IMG/VR virus record: IMGVR_UViG_3300045999_006187
Span: 1-28,696 of that record
Length of the DNA: 28,696 nucleotides
Origin: a virus
Strand: one strand, 5' to 3'
Part shown: positions 1 through 6,229 of the stretch, piece by piece
Layout of the letters: each line of letters starts with the position of its first letter
Numbering within the stretch: position 1 is the stretch's first letter
Notes under the pieces: model-generated
The model's database searches: none
What the model was told of the DNA's origin: nothing
The model's input: only the letters and a program-made list of their open reading frames with translations
Made by a program: the position numbers and the translations under genes

Positions 1-186
1 AACCTTGGTCGCCTTCCGCTTCGCCGCCGTGCTTGCCGCATAGACTGCCGGAGGCATGGCCTTGATAGCCGCCTTGGGCAAAAAGCGTTCGCCCGTAGCC
101 TCCGGCCCCTGTGTGCTGGGCTTGCCACTGCGAGTTTGCCATTCCTCGCCCAGCCATTTGGTCAGTGACTTCTGGGGCTTCTTCAC
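1..186 (-). CDS. DUF5872-like small basic protein, 3' end beyond the window
   Basis: The 62 visible codons begin with GTG at 186 and run off the left edge, so the C-terminus is missing. The protein is basic. It starts VKKPQKSLTKW and contains W..RSGKPSTQGPEATGERFLPKAAIKAM followed by an Ala/Lys-rich stretch. From memory this is the pattern of DUF5872, a family common in aquatic phages and giant-virus-like contigs whose function is unknown. The GTG start overlaps the TGA of the upstream gene (GTGA), so it is probably translationally coupled in the left-end operon. The family call rests on recalled similarity and could not be searched. Confidence 0.7.
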   Translation of the reverse strand, partial: MKKPQKSLTKWLGEEWQTRSGKPSTQGPEATGERFLPKAAIKAMPPAVYAASTAAKRKATKV

Positions 187-365
187 GAAGTGAACCCGCC
201 GCCCTTGGCCTTGTACTCTTTGGCAAGCATAGACGCCTTGATGGCGCTCCACTGCCCCGGCCGACCACCCTTGCCGCCTGCCTTGATCTTTTCAAAGAGG
301 CGCTTCCGCATGGTCGGCTTCGTATAGTTGCACGCTTCGTTAACGCGGGAAGGCGTCTTAGCCAC
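183..365 (-). CDS. Small basic phage protein, function unknown
   Basis: 60 aa from a GTG start that overlaps the last codons of the gene before it, and it ends in a GTGA overlap with the next gene. The core reads CNYTKPTMRKRLFEKIKAGG, then KGGRPGQW.A.KA..LA.EYK..GGG. I recall this as a recurrent small protein of uncultivated phages, but I cannot name a function. The protein is strongly basic and has no membrane segment. Coupled overlaps on both sides support it as a real gene of the lysis/left-end operon. Confidence 0.65.
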   Translation of the reverse strand: MAKTPSRVNEACNYTKPTMRKRLFEKIKAGGKGGRPGQWSAIKASMLAKEYKAKGGGFTS

Positions 366-507
366 GGCCCTTCAGGCACATGCCTGCCTTCCGACACGCC
401 GCCGGATTCGGGCACGACTTGCAGGGCACCATGCCGCCCTTCTGCATCTTAACCGGCTTGGCAGTTACCTTGCCGCCAACCTTCATATTCTTCGTTCCGC
501 ACTTCAT
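358..507 (-). CDS. 49-aa cysteine-containing basic protein
   Basis: A 49-aa ORF starts at ATG 507 and stops at TAA 358-360. It is Lys/Gly-rich at the N-terminus and contains QKGGMVP, a form of the Lys-Gly-Gly motif that recurs in neighbouring ORFs. The C-terminal half has five closely spaced residues of interest: CKSC, then PNPAACRKAGMC. Together with Cys3 they could bind zinc, which is inference. It sits tightly between the 110-aa gene (which ends at 509) and the next gene (which starts at 365), so it fills an otherwise empty gap. Function unknown. Confidence 0.6.
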   Translation of the reverse strand: MKCGTKNMKVGGKVTAKPVKMQKGGMVPCKSCPNPAACRKAGMCLKGRG

Positions 508-508
508 A

Positions 509-841
509 TCACTTCTTCCCTTTGGGTTTGCCGACCATGCCGCCGGCCTTCTTCTTTACAACACCGCCCTTCTTGAGTCGAGTGGGTTCAGTGCGGCGCC
601 TCTCGCGCAATTCAAACATGCCCTCAAAGTTCGAGGGATCTCTCATTCCTTCGCGCCCAAAGTCGAAGCGCGGATCACCCTCCCGCATCATGGGCTCACG
701 AATATTTGGGTGCTTGAACGAGCGGTCATTCAGCACTTCTTCTTCCGTCATACCCGGCGAGCGTGGCGGTGGCGTAGCCCTTGGGCGCGGACTAGGTTGA
801 GGGCGGCGCTTAGGAACCGGGCCGCCCTCCCGATACTTCAT
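509..841 (-). CDS. Basic low-complexity protein with Lys-Gly-Gly motifs
   Basis: About 110 aa from ATG 841. An in-frame GTG at 853 would add four residues. The protein begins MKYREGGPV, has a Pro/Arg-rich stretch (about residues 10-30), a central charged region, and ends with LKKGGVVKKKAGGMVGKPKGKK-like Lys/Gly repeats. The N-terminal K(F/Y).EGG.V and C-terminal KKGG.V motifs also occur in the next ORF upstream (855-1850), so the two share modules. There is no membrane segment or enzyme motif. Low complexity and position next to the lysis genes suggest a structural or virion-associated role, but this is weak inference. Confidence 0.55.
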   Translation of the reverse strand: MKYREGGPVPKRRPQPSPRPRATPPPRSPGMTEEEVLNDRSFKHPNIREPMMREGDPRFDFGREGMRDPSNFEGMFELRERRRTEPTRLKKGGVVKKKAGGMVGKPKGKK

Positions 842-854
842 ACTGCCAGGCACC

Positions 855-1850
855 TTACTTCTTGCCCTTCACAGCGCCGCCCTTCTTGAACGGCATCGCT
901 TTAGTCTTGGGCTTGGCAACAGCGCCACCCTTCTTCATCTTCTTCGGGGCCGGCACCATGCCACCCTTCTTCATATTGTACTGGCCGGGCGGTCCCACTT
1001 GCTCACCACGCTCACGCGCAGACGCCGCGCCAATATTCCCGGAGCCGCCCATGTCTTCCTCTCGCGGGGCTCGGCGGCGCATCTCGTCGTCTTCCATCTG
1101 GCGCTCGGCCCGGATGCGACGCAGTTCCATCTCATTCAGTTCGTCAGCCGACATCTCCCGAATGCGCGGACGGACTGGCGCAGGTCGCGCAACAGGTCGC
1201 GGGGCAGAAGGGGCACTCGGCGTGGAGCCTGCGGCGGGAGCGGCAACAGGCGCGGCCTGCTGCTGGGCCCGGAACGCTTGAAGGTTCGCTTCGCGCCGGG
1301 CATCAGCCTCGGCACCCCTGCGCTCCGCAAATCCCCGTCCGTAATTCACCAGCGGCTCCATGAGCGAGGCACCAGTCGTGGCTGCAAGCGCAGCAAGGTT
1401 GCCGCCTACCGGAGCGCGCGGGCTGCCAAGCGGCATCTGACGAGGCGTCGCAACTTCAGCCAGTGCTCGACTGGCAGACGGGCGGGCCGGAGCGGCTTCG
1501 CGAGACGGCACTATCTCACGCCCGGTAGCAGCGCCCCGCCGTGTCGTGCCCTGCGGATCGGTCGTGAAGTCCGGGCGGCCAGCTTGCGGCCCAATGTTGC
1601 GGCGCCTATCAGACTCGTATGCGGCAGGCTGCCTGCTCAACTCGGCATCCGCACGCTGAGACGCACGCCGTTCGGCAGCAGCAGCACGTTCCCCAGCACG
1701 CTCCGCCACCTGACGTTCGCGGGCACGCTCTGCGGCGCGGAGACGACCCCCTTCACGGCTCATCTTGTTCATGGTTTCCCGCAACTTTCGCCTGCGGGAC
1801 GACGGTTCTTCGACGGCGCCGCCTTCTTGGAACTTGACCTTACGCTTCAT
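855..1850 (-). CDS. Long charged, probably coiled-coil protein with C-terminal Lys-Gly-Gly repeats
   Basis: 331 aa from ATG 1850, which overlaps the end of the M15 peptidase gene by 11 nt. An upstream in-frame ATG at 1907 lies inside that gene and is less likely. The sequence begins MKRKVKFQEGGAVEE. It continues with a long Arg/Glu/Ala-rich segment (about residues 20-100) typical of a long charged helix, then an Ala/Pro-rich middle and another Arg/Glu/Met helix around residues 240-290. The tail holds three copies of KKGG(A/M)V in a Lys-rich background. I do not recognise a family. Composition and place suggest a virion or scaffold-like protein; function unknown. Confidence 0.6.
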   Translation of the reverse strand: MKRKVKFQEGGAVEEPSSRRRKLRETMNKMSREGGRLRAAERARERQVAERAGERAAAAERRASQRADAELSRQPAAYESDRRRNIGPQAGRPDFTTDPQGTTRRGAATGREIVPSREAAPARPSASRALAEVATPRQMPLGSPRAPVGGNLAALAATTGASLMEPLVNYGRGFAERRGAEADARREANLQAFRAQQQAAPVAAPAAGSTPSAPSAPRPVARPAPVRPRIREMSADELNEMELRRIRAERQMEDDEMRRRAPREEDMGGSGNIGAASARERGEQVGPPGQYNMKKGGMVPAPKKMKKGGAVAKPKTKAMPFKKGGAVKGKK

Positions 1851-2289
1851 TGTCGGTATCCTTGGGGTTGAAGGGCGTACCCCACTTGCGGGCCGGTCCC
1901 ATATCAATGTGCATAAACGGCGGGCTAGACTTCGGATAGTATCCGAATCCTCGGAAGCCTGCCCGCCTAGCAGCTTCCTCGAATGTCTTGGGATCGTGGC
2001 CTGTCATCATCACATCGAAAGCATCGCCAAACATATGCCGGCTGGTAGGGGAACCCTTCACCGCCGCATTATGCTCTGGACTCCGATAGGCCGACGCAAT
2101 CACCATCGGCTTGCCCACCGCCTCCCTCAACGCCTGCAACGCATCAAGGGCTTTGCGCTGCAACCTGATGCGGCCCGTCCCCTTGCACGCGAGTTCGCGC
2201 GGCTTGAAGTTCTTCCAAGTCCACACGCTCGGGGGCACCATGTCCCACGCCAAATATTCCAGCGCCGCAGGCAGTTCCGTTTCCGGCAT
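1840..2289 (-). CDS. M15-family zinc peptidase, probable endolysin
   Basis: 149 aa from ATG 2289. A GTG at 2328 forming a GTGA overlap with the holin stop is an alternative start. The protein shows the peptidase M15A pattern: FKPREL (28-33), a helix with LDALQALREAVGKP, then ASAYRSPEHNAAV (65-77), the zinc motif S.H..GDAFD with His85 and Asp92, and the MHID motif with His127 and Asp129. This family cleaves peptide cross-links in peptidoglycan, so the gene most likely encodes the phage endolysin. The holin gene directly upstream supports that role. No signal peptide is visible, consistent with release through the holin. Confidence 0.88.
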   Translation of the reverse strand: MPETELPAALEYLAWDMVPPSVWTWKNFKPRELACKGTGRIRLQRKALDALQALREAVGKPMVIASAYRSPEHNAAVKGSPTSRHMFGDAFDVMMTGHDPKTFEEAARRAGFRGFGYYPKSSPPFMHIDMGPARKWGTPFNPKDTDNEA

Positions 2290-2324
2290 TGACTTCTTGC
2301 CACCCCTCAGATAACTATAGTAAC

Positions 2325-2741
2325 TCACCGGGAAGCCACACCCTTCATCTTCTCGAAGGAGCGCAGTGCGCCTAGGCCCAGCATCGCCACCACCAACTCC
2401 AACAGATACTCCATCTGTAGAGCAGGCAACACCGCTACCACACCAGTCGCCGGCAGCAACCAGGCCAGCATCGGTGCCAGCAGGAAGGCCCATGCCAATC
2501 CAGCGCCGCACACCCAGCCAATGAAGGGGCGCCATCCCGACACGAAGATGGACGCATGCTCGGCTTCAACCTGATTGATCGCCGCCTGCTGACCAGCCTG
2601 CGCGGTCGCGGCCTCCAGCAGCTTGGCTTCCATTTCCAGCTTGGCTTTGGCAGCCGCCGCCTGATCGGGCACTACCCGATCCAGCACCTCGGTAATGGCG
2701 GGCAACAGGCTCGGCAGCAGAGCGAGCAGCGGACCCGGCAC
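2325..2741 (-). CDS. Holin of the GTA three-transmembrane family
   Basis: 138 aa from GTG 2741, two bases after the previous stop. The N-terminus is hydrophobic. It is followed by an Ala/Glu-rich amphipathic helix with QQAAINQVEAEHASIFVSGW, then the diagnostic WRPFIGWVCGAGL segment, a second hydrophobic helix, and a third ending MLGLGALRSFEKMKG. This matches the family described as holin of three TMs from gene transfer agents and alphaproteobacterial phages. It should form the inner-membrane lesion that lets the endolysin out. The M15 gene follows immediately with a possible GTGA overlap, giving a compact lysis cassette. Confidence 0.85.
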   Translation of the reverse strand: MPGPLLALLPSLLPAITEVLDRVVPDQAAAAKAKLEMEAKLLEAATAQAGQQAAINQVEAEHASIFVSGWRPFIGWVCGAGLAWAFLLAPMLAWLLPATGVVAVLPALQMEYLLELVVAMLGLGALRSFEKMKGVASR

Positions 2742-2742
2742 C

Positions 2743-2919
2743 CTACTTAGCCTTCTGCCTACCGGCCTTCTGAAGGGCAATCGCTACGGCCTGCTTCGTA
2801 GCCGCCGCCTTATTCGCTGGCCTCGACGTACCAATCCGTCCGGACTTCTCGAAGTCCCCCACCAGCGTCCGAATGTTCTTGCTTACAGCCTTGTCAGACT
2901 TACCCTTGACTAGCGGCAT
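2743..2919 (-). CDS. DUF6496-like small basic protein
   Basis: 58 aa, ATG 2919 to TAG 2743, one base after the stop of the upstream gene. The sequence begins MPLVKGKSDKAVSKNIRTLV, followed by a GKIGTSRP-type motif (SGRIGTSRP) and ends with KQAVAIAL.KAG in a Lys-rich tail. This is the pattern I recall for DUF6496, a small protein widespread in phages and bacteria and of unknown function. The protein is highly basic and without membrane segments. The gene is placed between another small basic gene and the holin. Confidence 0.72.
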   Translation of the reverse strand: MPLVKGKSDKAVSKNIRTLVGDFEKSGRIGTSRPANKAAATKQAVAIALQKAGRQKAK

Positions 2920-2920
2920 C

Positions 2921-3190
2921 TCAACAGTTCCATGCCCGTAGGCTCTTGTTGATCCGGGAGTTCGGATCGTTGGCGGTCTTGGCCGAAGTCAGCTTCTTCT
3001 TGGCACCTTGCATACGGGCACAGAATGACTTGCGCCGGCCCGCATCCTCCTTGGTCCGGGGGTTCGGAGCGGGAGGCTTGAGGCCGGGCTTGCCGGGATT
3101 CGCTCGGTTGTAGGCAGCGCGCCCTTTAGCATTCAACCCACCTTTCGGGTCTTTGCCTTCGGCGCGCTGCCAAGCAGGGGACTTCGCCAT
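2921..3190 (-). CDS. Small basic phage protein, first gene of the left-end operon
   Basis: 89 aa from ATG 3190. It begins MAKSPAWQRAEGKDPKGGLN, continues with KGRAAYN..NPGK and ends RRKSFCARMQGAKKKL...SRINKSLRAWNC. I recall this conserved pattern (AWQR.EGK, KGGLN.KGR, RRKSFCARM, LRAW.C) from a domain of unknown function in aquatic phages, possibly DUF6321, but I am not sure of the number. A near-consensus promoter ends six bases before the ATG, so the transcript may start at the start codon itself. No catalytic motif is visible. Confidence 0.72.
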   Translation of the reverse strand: MAKSPAWQRAEGKDPKGGLNAKGRAAYNRANPGKPGLKPPAPNPRTKEDAGRRKSFCARMQGAKKKLTSAKTANDPNSRINKSLRAWNC

Positions 3191-3196
3191 GCCCCC

Positions 3197-3225
3197 ATTA
3201 TATCACGAATTGTACAGTCTTTCAA
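3197..3225 (-). promoter_or_regulatory. Strong sigma70-like promoter, possibly giving a leaderless mRNA
   Basis: Reading the minus strand, TTGAAA (3225-3220), a 17-bp spacer and TATAAT (3202-3197) form a near-consensus promoter. The spacer ends in TGA, giving an extended -10 TGn. Six bases follow before A3190 of the next ATG, so the expected start of transcription is the start codon. The -35 and spacer lie in the last codons and stop of the metallophosphoesterase gene. Confidence 0.8.
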
Positions 3226-3973
3226 TGGAGACAGACTCGACGTCGAAGGCACCCGGCCCAGTAAAGTGCAGTAGATGGACCCCATTCCACCACATCTTCT
3301 TGGACGCCTTGGCGTACCCGAAGTCCCCCTCGGGATCGACAAAGCAGCCACCTACCAGCGCATTGATCTTACTGCCATCGGCCTTAGTCCTAGTCGCCGT
3401 AGACAGCAGATGCGAATGTCCACATACACAGGAAGTATGCTGTGACTTCAACAAGTTATTGGCATGGTGCTCACCACCCTGCGGCCGACCCATCAGCCCA
3501 CTGACAAAGTAGTGCTGGAACACAGCCCCGTGCAAGATCAGCGGCTTCAGGAACGGCTGATACTTGACCGGGAATGTGGGCCTCCGCTGCTTCACCAGAG
3601 ACGCCACCGTCTTCGGGAAGCCCGAAGTCAGCAGCCTGTTGTCCGACTTCATCCACTTGTTGTAGCGGTCTTCGTGGTTGCCCTCTACAAAGTAGAAGTT
3701 CTTGGCGCCGGTCGCCTCGAAGATGGACTGCATCAAATCTAGGCCATCCAGCCCTGCCTGAATGTCATCTTCCAGCGACCGATGATACCACTCTGGATCA
3801 TCCATATCGTGCGTACACAGGGACCCGAAATCCCACAGGTCCCCGAGATGCACCACATCAGTCAGTTCGATCTTGCGCCAAACCAGCCAAGCCATCAACT
3901 GCTTGAGCCGATCCAGATCGTCGCCCGGCATCGCATGCGTATCCGGGACGACCAGCACAGTCTTGACGCTCAT
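3203..3973 (-). CDS. Calcineurin-like metallophosphoesterase
   Basis: 256 aa. All the metal-binding motifs of the family are present in order: PDTH with Asp11 and His13, HLGDLWD with Asp45, GNHED with Asn99 and His100, a HG pair in ILHGAVF near residue 148, and CGHSHL near residue 186. The family hydrolyses phosphomono- or diesters using two metal ions. Phage members include nucleases and nucleotide or RNA phosphatases, and the substrate cannot be read from sequence. The start overlaps the diphosphohydrolase-like gene by ATGA, so it belongs to the nucleotide-metabolism operon. A strong promoter for the left-end operon overlaps its 3' end. Confidence 0.88.
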   Translation of the reverse strand: MSVKTVLVVPDTHAMPGDDLDRLKQLMAWLVWRKIELTDVVHLGDLWDFGSLCTHDMDDPEWYHRSLEDDIQAGLDGLDLMQSIFEATGAKNFYFVEGNHEDRYNKWMKSDNRLLTSGFPKTVASLVKQRRPTFPVKYQPFLKPLILHGAVFQHYFVSGLMGRPQGGEHHANNLLKSQHTSCVCGHSHLLSTATRTKADGSKINALVGGCFVDPEGDFGYAKASKKMWWNGVHLLHFTGPGAFDVESVSIERLYNS

Positions 3974-4356
3974 GGCTCCGACCTCCGCTTCGCCGCCTGC
4001 TCAATCAGCGTAGCGGTCATGCCACAGCGAGGCCGGTCATCAATCAGGTCGTCACTGGTCTTCGCGTCCAGCAGGATCAGCAGGCACGCCACCGCATGCG
4101 CCAGATGGGGCTGCCCACTTTCCTGATCCAGAGTGTGACCATCCCACCACGACATAACATGCCGCATCGCAGCATTGTAGTAGACGGATGCAGACACCGG
4201 CTCATGCCGCCAGTTGGTCAGGCCATACTTCCGGATGCCTAGCCGCATGACCTCGCCCACCTGAAAGAGGGGCGCCGTAGGCACGCCCTCAATGCCAGGC
4301 TTCGACATGCCATGCACGGTCTTGGGATTGCCATCAGGCAACTCCACCGCATTCAT
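3970..4356 (-). CDS. dATP/dGTP diphosphohydrolase-like protein (all-alpha NTP pyrophosphatase type)
   Basis: 128 aa from ATG 4356, one base after the previous stop. An upstream in-frame ATG would give an unlikely Arg/Ser-rich extension read across the TM-protein gene. The sequence contains PLFQVGEVMRLGIRKYGLTNW, then YYNAAMRHVMSWWDG and ESGQPHLAHAVACLLILLDA. This fits phage proteins annotated as dATP/dGTP diphosphohydrolase: a helical fold with Glu, His and Asp metal ligands. The role would be trimming the purine dNTP pool. The dUTPase gene two positions away supports a nucleotide-pool function. The exact substrate is not established. Confidence 0.65.
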   Translation of the reverse strand: MNAVELPDGNPKTVHGMSKPGIEGVPTAPLFQVGEVMRLGIRKYGLTNWRHEPVSASVYYNAAMRHVMSWWDGHTLDQESGQPHLAHAVACLLILLDAKTSDDLIDDRPRCGMTATLIEQAAKRRSEP

Positions 4357-4357
4357 G

Positions 4358-4552
4358 TCAGATACCCCACACGAAGAACAGGAACGCCGACAGCGCGGAC
4401 GCCGCACCGGCCATCGCGCACCCAACAATCGTCTTGTCCACCCAATCGAACCGCTTGAAGGTGTCGGCCCACTCATCATCACAAGCCGTCAGCACCATCG
4501 CCACCGTCACGAACAGCAGCGCCGCCGTAATGGCAACCTTCGTCAGTATCAT
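4358..4552 (-). CDS. Small membrane protein with two TM helices
   Basis: 64 aa from ATG 4552, preceded by AGGAG eight bases upstream, which selects this start over the earlier ATG at 4585. The first helix (about residues 5-24) is ILTKVAITAALLFVTVAMVL. A short polar loop with several Asp, Lys and Trp residues follows, then a second helix ending LSAFLFFVWGI. It lies between dut and the diphosphohydrolase-like gene with one-base spacings on both sides. Function unknown; a membrane role in superinfection exclusion or lysis timing is possible but unsupported. Confidence 0.65.
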   Translation of the reverse strand: MILTKVAITAALLFVTVAMVLTACDDEWADTFKRFDWVDKTIVGCAMAGAASALSAFLFFVWGI

Positions 4553-4553
4553 A

Positions 4554-5012
4554 TCAAACTCCTGTCGATCCAAGACCGCCTTCACCGCGATCTGTTGTTG
4601 AAAGATATGTCACTTCTTCAACCGCAAGTTGCGGCACGGGCATCACCATAAGCTGGGCGATCCGCATACCCGGCTCCACCATAGTATAGTTTTCACTGGG
4701 CCACTGCGGCGTATAGGCCAGCCGGCCCAAGATCACCTTCAGTTCCCCTCGGTAATCCTCGTCGATGACGCCGGGCGCGTTCAGCACGAAGATGCCATTC
4801 TTGGCAGCCAGCCCTGACCGCGAACACACTAGGCCCACATAGCCGGGCGGCAACTCAATAGCTACTCCGGTGCCAATCACCTTGAAGGTCCGCATGTCGT
4901 CGATGCATACCGTGTCATTGGCATACAGATCATAACAGGCCGCGCCCGCCGTAGCCTTGGTAGGCATGCGCGCTTGGGGCGACAGCAGCTTGAACTTCAC
5001 AGTAGGCAGCAT
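4554..5012 (-). CDS. dut: dUTP diphosphatase (trimeric dUTPase)
   Basis: 152 aa, the usual length for a trimeric dUTPase. All five motifs are present: AGAACYDLYA, CSRSGLAAKNGI, GVIDEDYRGELKV with the catalytic Asp, RIAQLMV, and the C-terminal P-loop-like RGEGGLGSTG. The enzyme converts dUTP to dUMP and pyrophosphate. This keeps uracil out of phage DNA and supplies the substrate for thymidylate synthase; a thyX gene is present on the other strand. The start has AGGAG five to six bases upstream. It overlaps no neighbour but is one base from the next gene. Confidence 0.95.
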   Translation of the reverse strand: MLPTVKFKLLSPQARMPTKATAGAACYDLYANDTVCIDDMRTFKVIGTGVAIELPPGYVGLVCSRSGLAAKNGIFVLNAPGVIDEDYRGELKVILGRLAYTPQWPSENYTMVEPGMRIAQLMVMPVPQLAVEEVTYLSTTDRGEGGLGSTGV

Positions 5013-5022
5013 GGCGTCTCCT

Positions 5023-5502
5023 TCATATGCCTAGCCACTGGCATTCCTTGTACTTGCCCATCCGCATTTCGTCAAGCGCATAAATGCTCAGGGCCTTCTT
5101 ATGCGAAGCTGTCCTCGCGTTCTTGTAGATTTGCAGGTACGACAGTTCAGCATCCGGATAGATCGCCTTCACGACAGGTCCATAAAACTGCATGAGCTTC
5201 TGCCTGACGGGGCGCATCCAAGTCAGCTTGATCTCAACAATACAGATGTGATTGTCCGCTAACCAGAGCAGACCGTCGGGCTGACAGATGCCACTCTTCT
5301 TAGGCGTCTTATAGTAGAGCCAAGGCGACTGTTCGACCTTGCCGTAGATCGCCTTCAGCTTCTTGAGGACAGCCTTCTCAAAAGAAATGCCCGATTGCTG
5401 GGCGGCAGTCCGAACTTTCGCCTCAAACTCAGGCACAAAGTCGGCATACCTACCAACAACCGGGCCACCCAACCTAACAGGTCGGGGATACCTATTCGCC
5501 AA
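5023..5502 (-). CDS. PD-(D/E)XK family nuclease-like protein
   Basis: 159 aa from a TTG start at 5502 that overlaps the previous gene by 11 nt. The centre shows the PD-(D/E)XK layout: an early helix with FEKAVLKKL and Glu42, then QPDGLLWL with Asp76, a strand HICIVEIKLT giving Glu90-x-Lys92, and a following helix with QKLMQFYGPVV. These are the metal and catalytic positions of a restriction-endonuclease-like fold. The likely role is DNA cleavage during replication, recombination or host DNA breakdown. The family is diverse, so the exact substrate is open. The TTG start is supported mainly by frame and overlap. Confidence 0.75.
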   Translation of the reverse strand: MANRYPRPVRLGGPVVGRYADFVPEFEAKVRTAAQQSGISFEKAVLKKLKAIYGKVEQSPWLYYKTPKKSGICQPDGLLWLADNHICIVEIKLTWMRPVRQKLMQFYGPVVKAIYPDAELSYLQIYKNARTASHKKALSIYALDEMRMGKYKECQWLGI

Positions 5503-5713
5503 AACTCACAATCTCCGCGCGCCGCGCCCTCTCCAGTTCCCTCATCACCTCGTCGTAAGGGGTCATGAGTCGGTAGTTCTCTTTAGTGTTGCCGACCCTT
5601 ACTATGATGATAGAGCTATCATCATTCTGTTCTACAGCTATAATCGCACTATAGTGAACGGCGAATGTGCGCCCCATTCCATTGGTCAGCGTTGCGAACG
5701 GACTCCGGTTCAT
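5492..5713 (-). CDS. Small protein, function unknown
   Basis: 73 aa. The ATG overlaps the TGA of the previous gene (ATGA), which fixes the start. Predicted beta-rich N-terminal half (TFAVHYSAIIAVEQ, SSIIIVRVG) and a C-terminal helix (YDEVMRELERARRAE). The layout recalls small FlbD-like or phage proteins with the pattern strand-strand-P-DEV-helix, but I would not assign it. It is somewhat richer in A/T than its neighbours. Confidence 0.55.
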   Translation of the reverse strand: MNRSPFATLTNGMGRTFAVHYSAIIAVEQNDDSSIIIVRVGNTKENYRLMTPYDEVMRELERARRAEIVSFGE

Positions 5714-6036
5714 TCTTCGATCACCTGTTCGAGGTTACGGCGGAAGCCATCTTCGAAGAGGCGGAGCGCCAACGCATAGTCGCGCGCATCAATAGGTGAT
5801 GTGATTAGGTGGAACTCCGTGTCGATCTCGTCGTCCTCCACCGTGTCGGTAGCGCAGGCCACGCCGCAGATGAAGTTCTGAATCTTTTCCTTGTTGTCGA
5901 GTAGGAACATTGCCATATCGACAACAGCGGCTTCCGTCTCAGTCAGGGGTGCAACCTCTGCCTCGGGGGCCGGCGTGTCGAGTGGCTTGGGCGCAGAAGA
6001 AATCTTGAAGGAGACGATCTTATCGGTCGGTGACAT
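5710..6036 (-). CDS. Acidic hypothetical protein
   Basis: 108 aa from ATG 6036, which has AAGGA seven bases upstream. Two earlier in-frame ATGs lack such a site. The first 40 residues are Pro/Ala/Glu-rich and probably disordered. The rest is helical (AAVVDMAMFLLDNKEKIQNF, ALALRLFEDGFRRNLEQVIEE) with one Cys pair region (CGVACATD). It overlaps the upstream small gene by 17 nt and the downstream one by 4 nt. No family recognised. Confidence 0.6.
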   Translation of the reverse strand: MSPTDKIVSFKISSAPKPLDTPAPEAEVAPLTETEAAVVDMAMFLLDNKEKIQNFICGVACATDTVEDDEIDTEFHLITSPIDARDYALALRLFEDGFRRNLEQVIEE

Positions 6037-6229
6037 AAAGGTTCCTTGCATTGTCAACTGATTGCACGATGTTGGTGCGGATCACATGAATGTTGGTGCC
6101 GTTGGAGGGGTCGATGCCCCGCTCCATCCAAACCTTCACCGAGTGTCCCCGCTTGCGCCACCAGTTCTTGATGTCGTTCATCAGCTTGTAGTTGGCAGCA
6201 CGGTCACTCAGGTAGTCATGCTTTGCCAT
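6020..6229 (-). CDS. Small basic protein, function unknown
   Basis: 69 aa from ATG 6229, with GGAGG four to five bases upstream. The start overlaps the end of the DNA polymerase gene by 14 nt. Sequence features include a basic helix (KLMNDIKNWWRKRGHSVKVW) and a strand-rich second half (NIHVIRTNIVQSVDN). Position right after the polymerase suggests co-translation with it. No family recognised. Confidence 0.6.
   Translation of the reverse strand: MAKHDYLSDRAANYKLMNDIKNWWRKRGHSVKVWMERGIDPSNGTNIHVIRTNIVQSVDNARNLYVTDR

Noticed and set aside
999-1871. 290-aa plus-strand ORF opposite the 331-aa gene
   Set aside because: Arg/Pro/His-rich sequence typical of an antisense shadow in GC-rich DNA, without a ribosome site.
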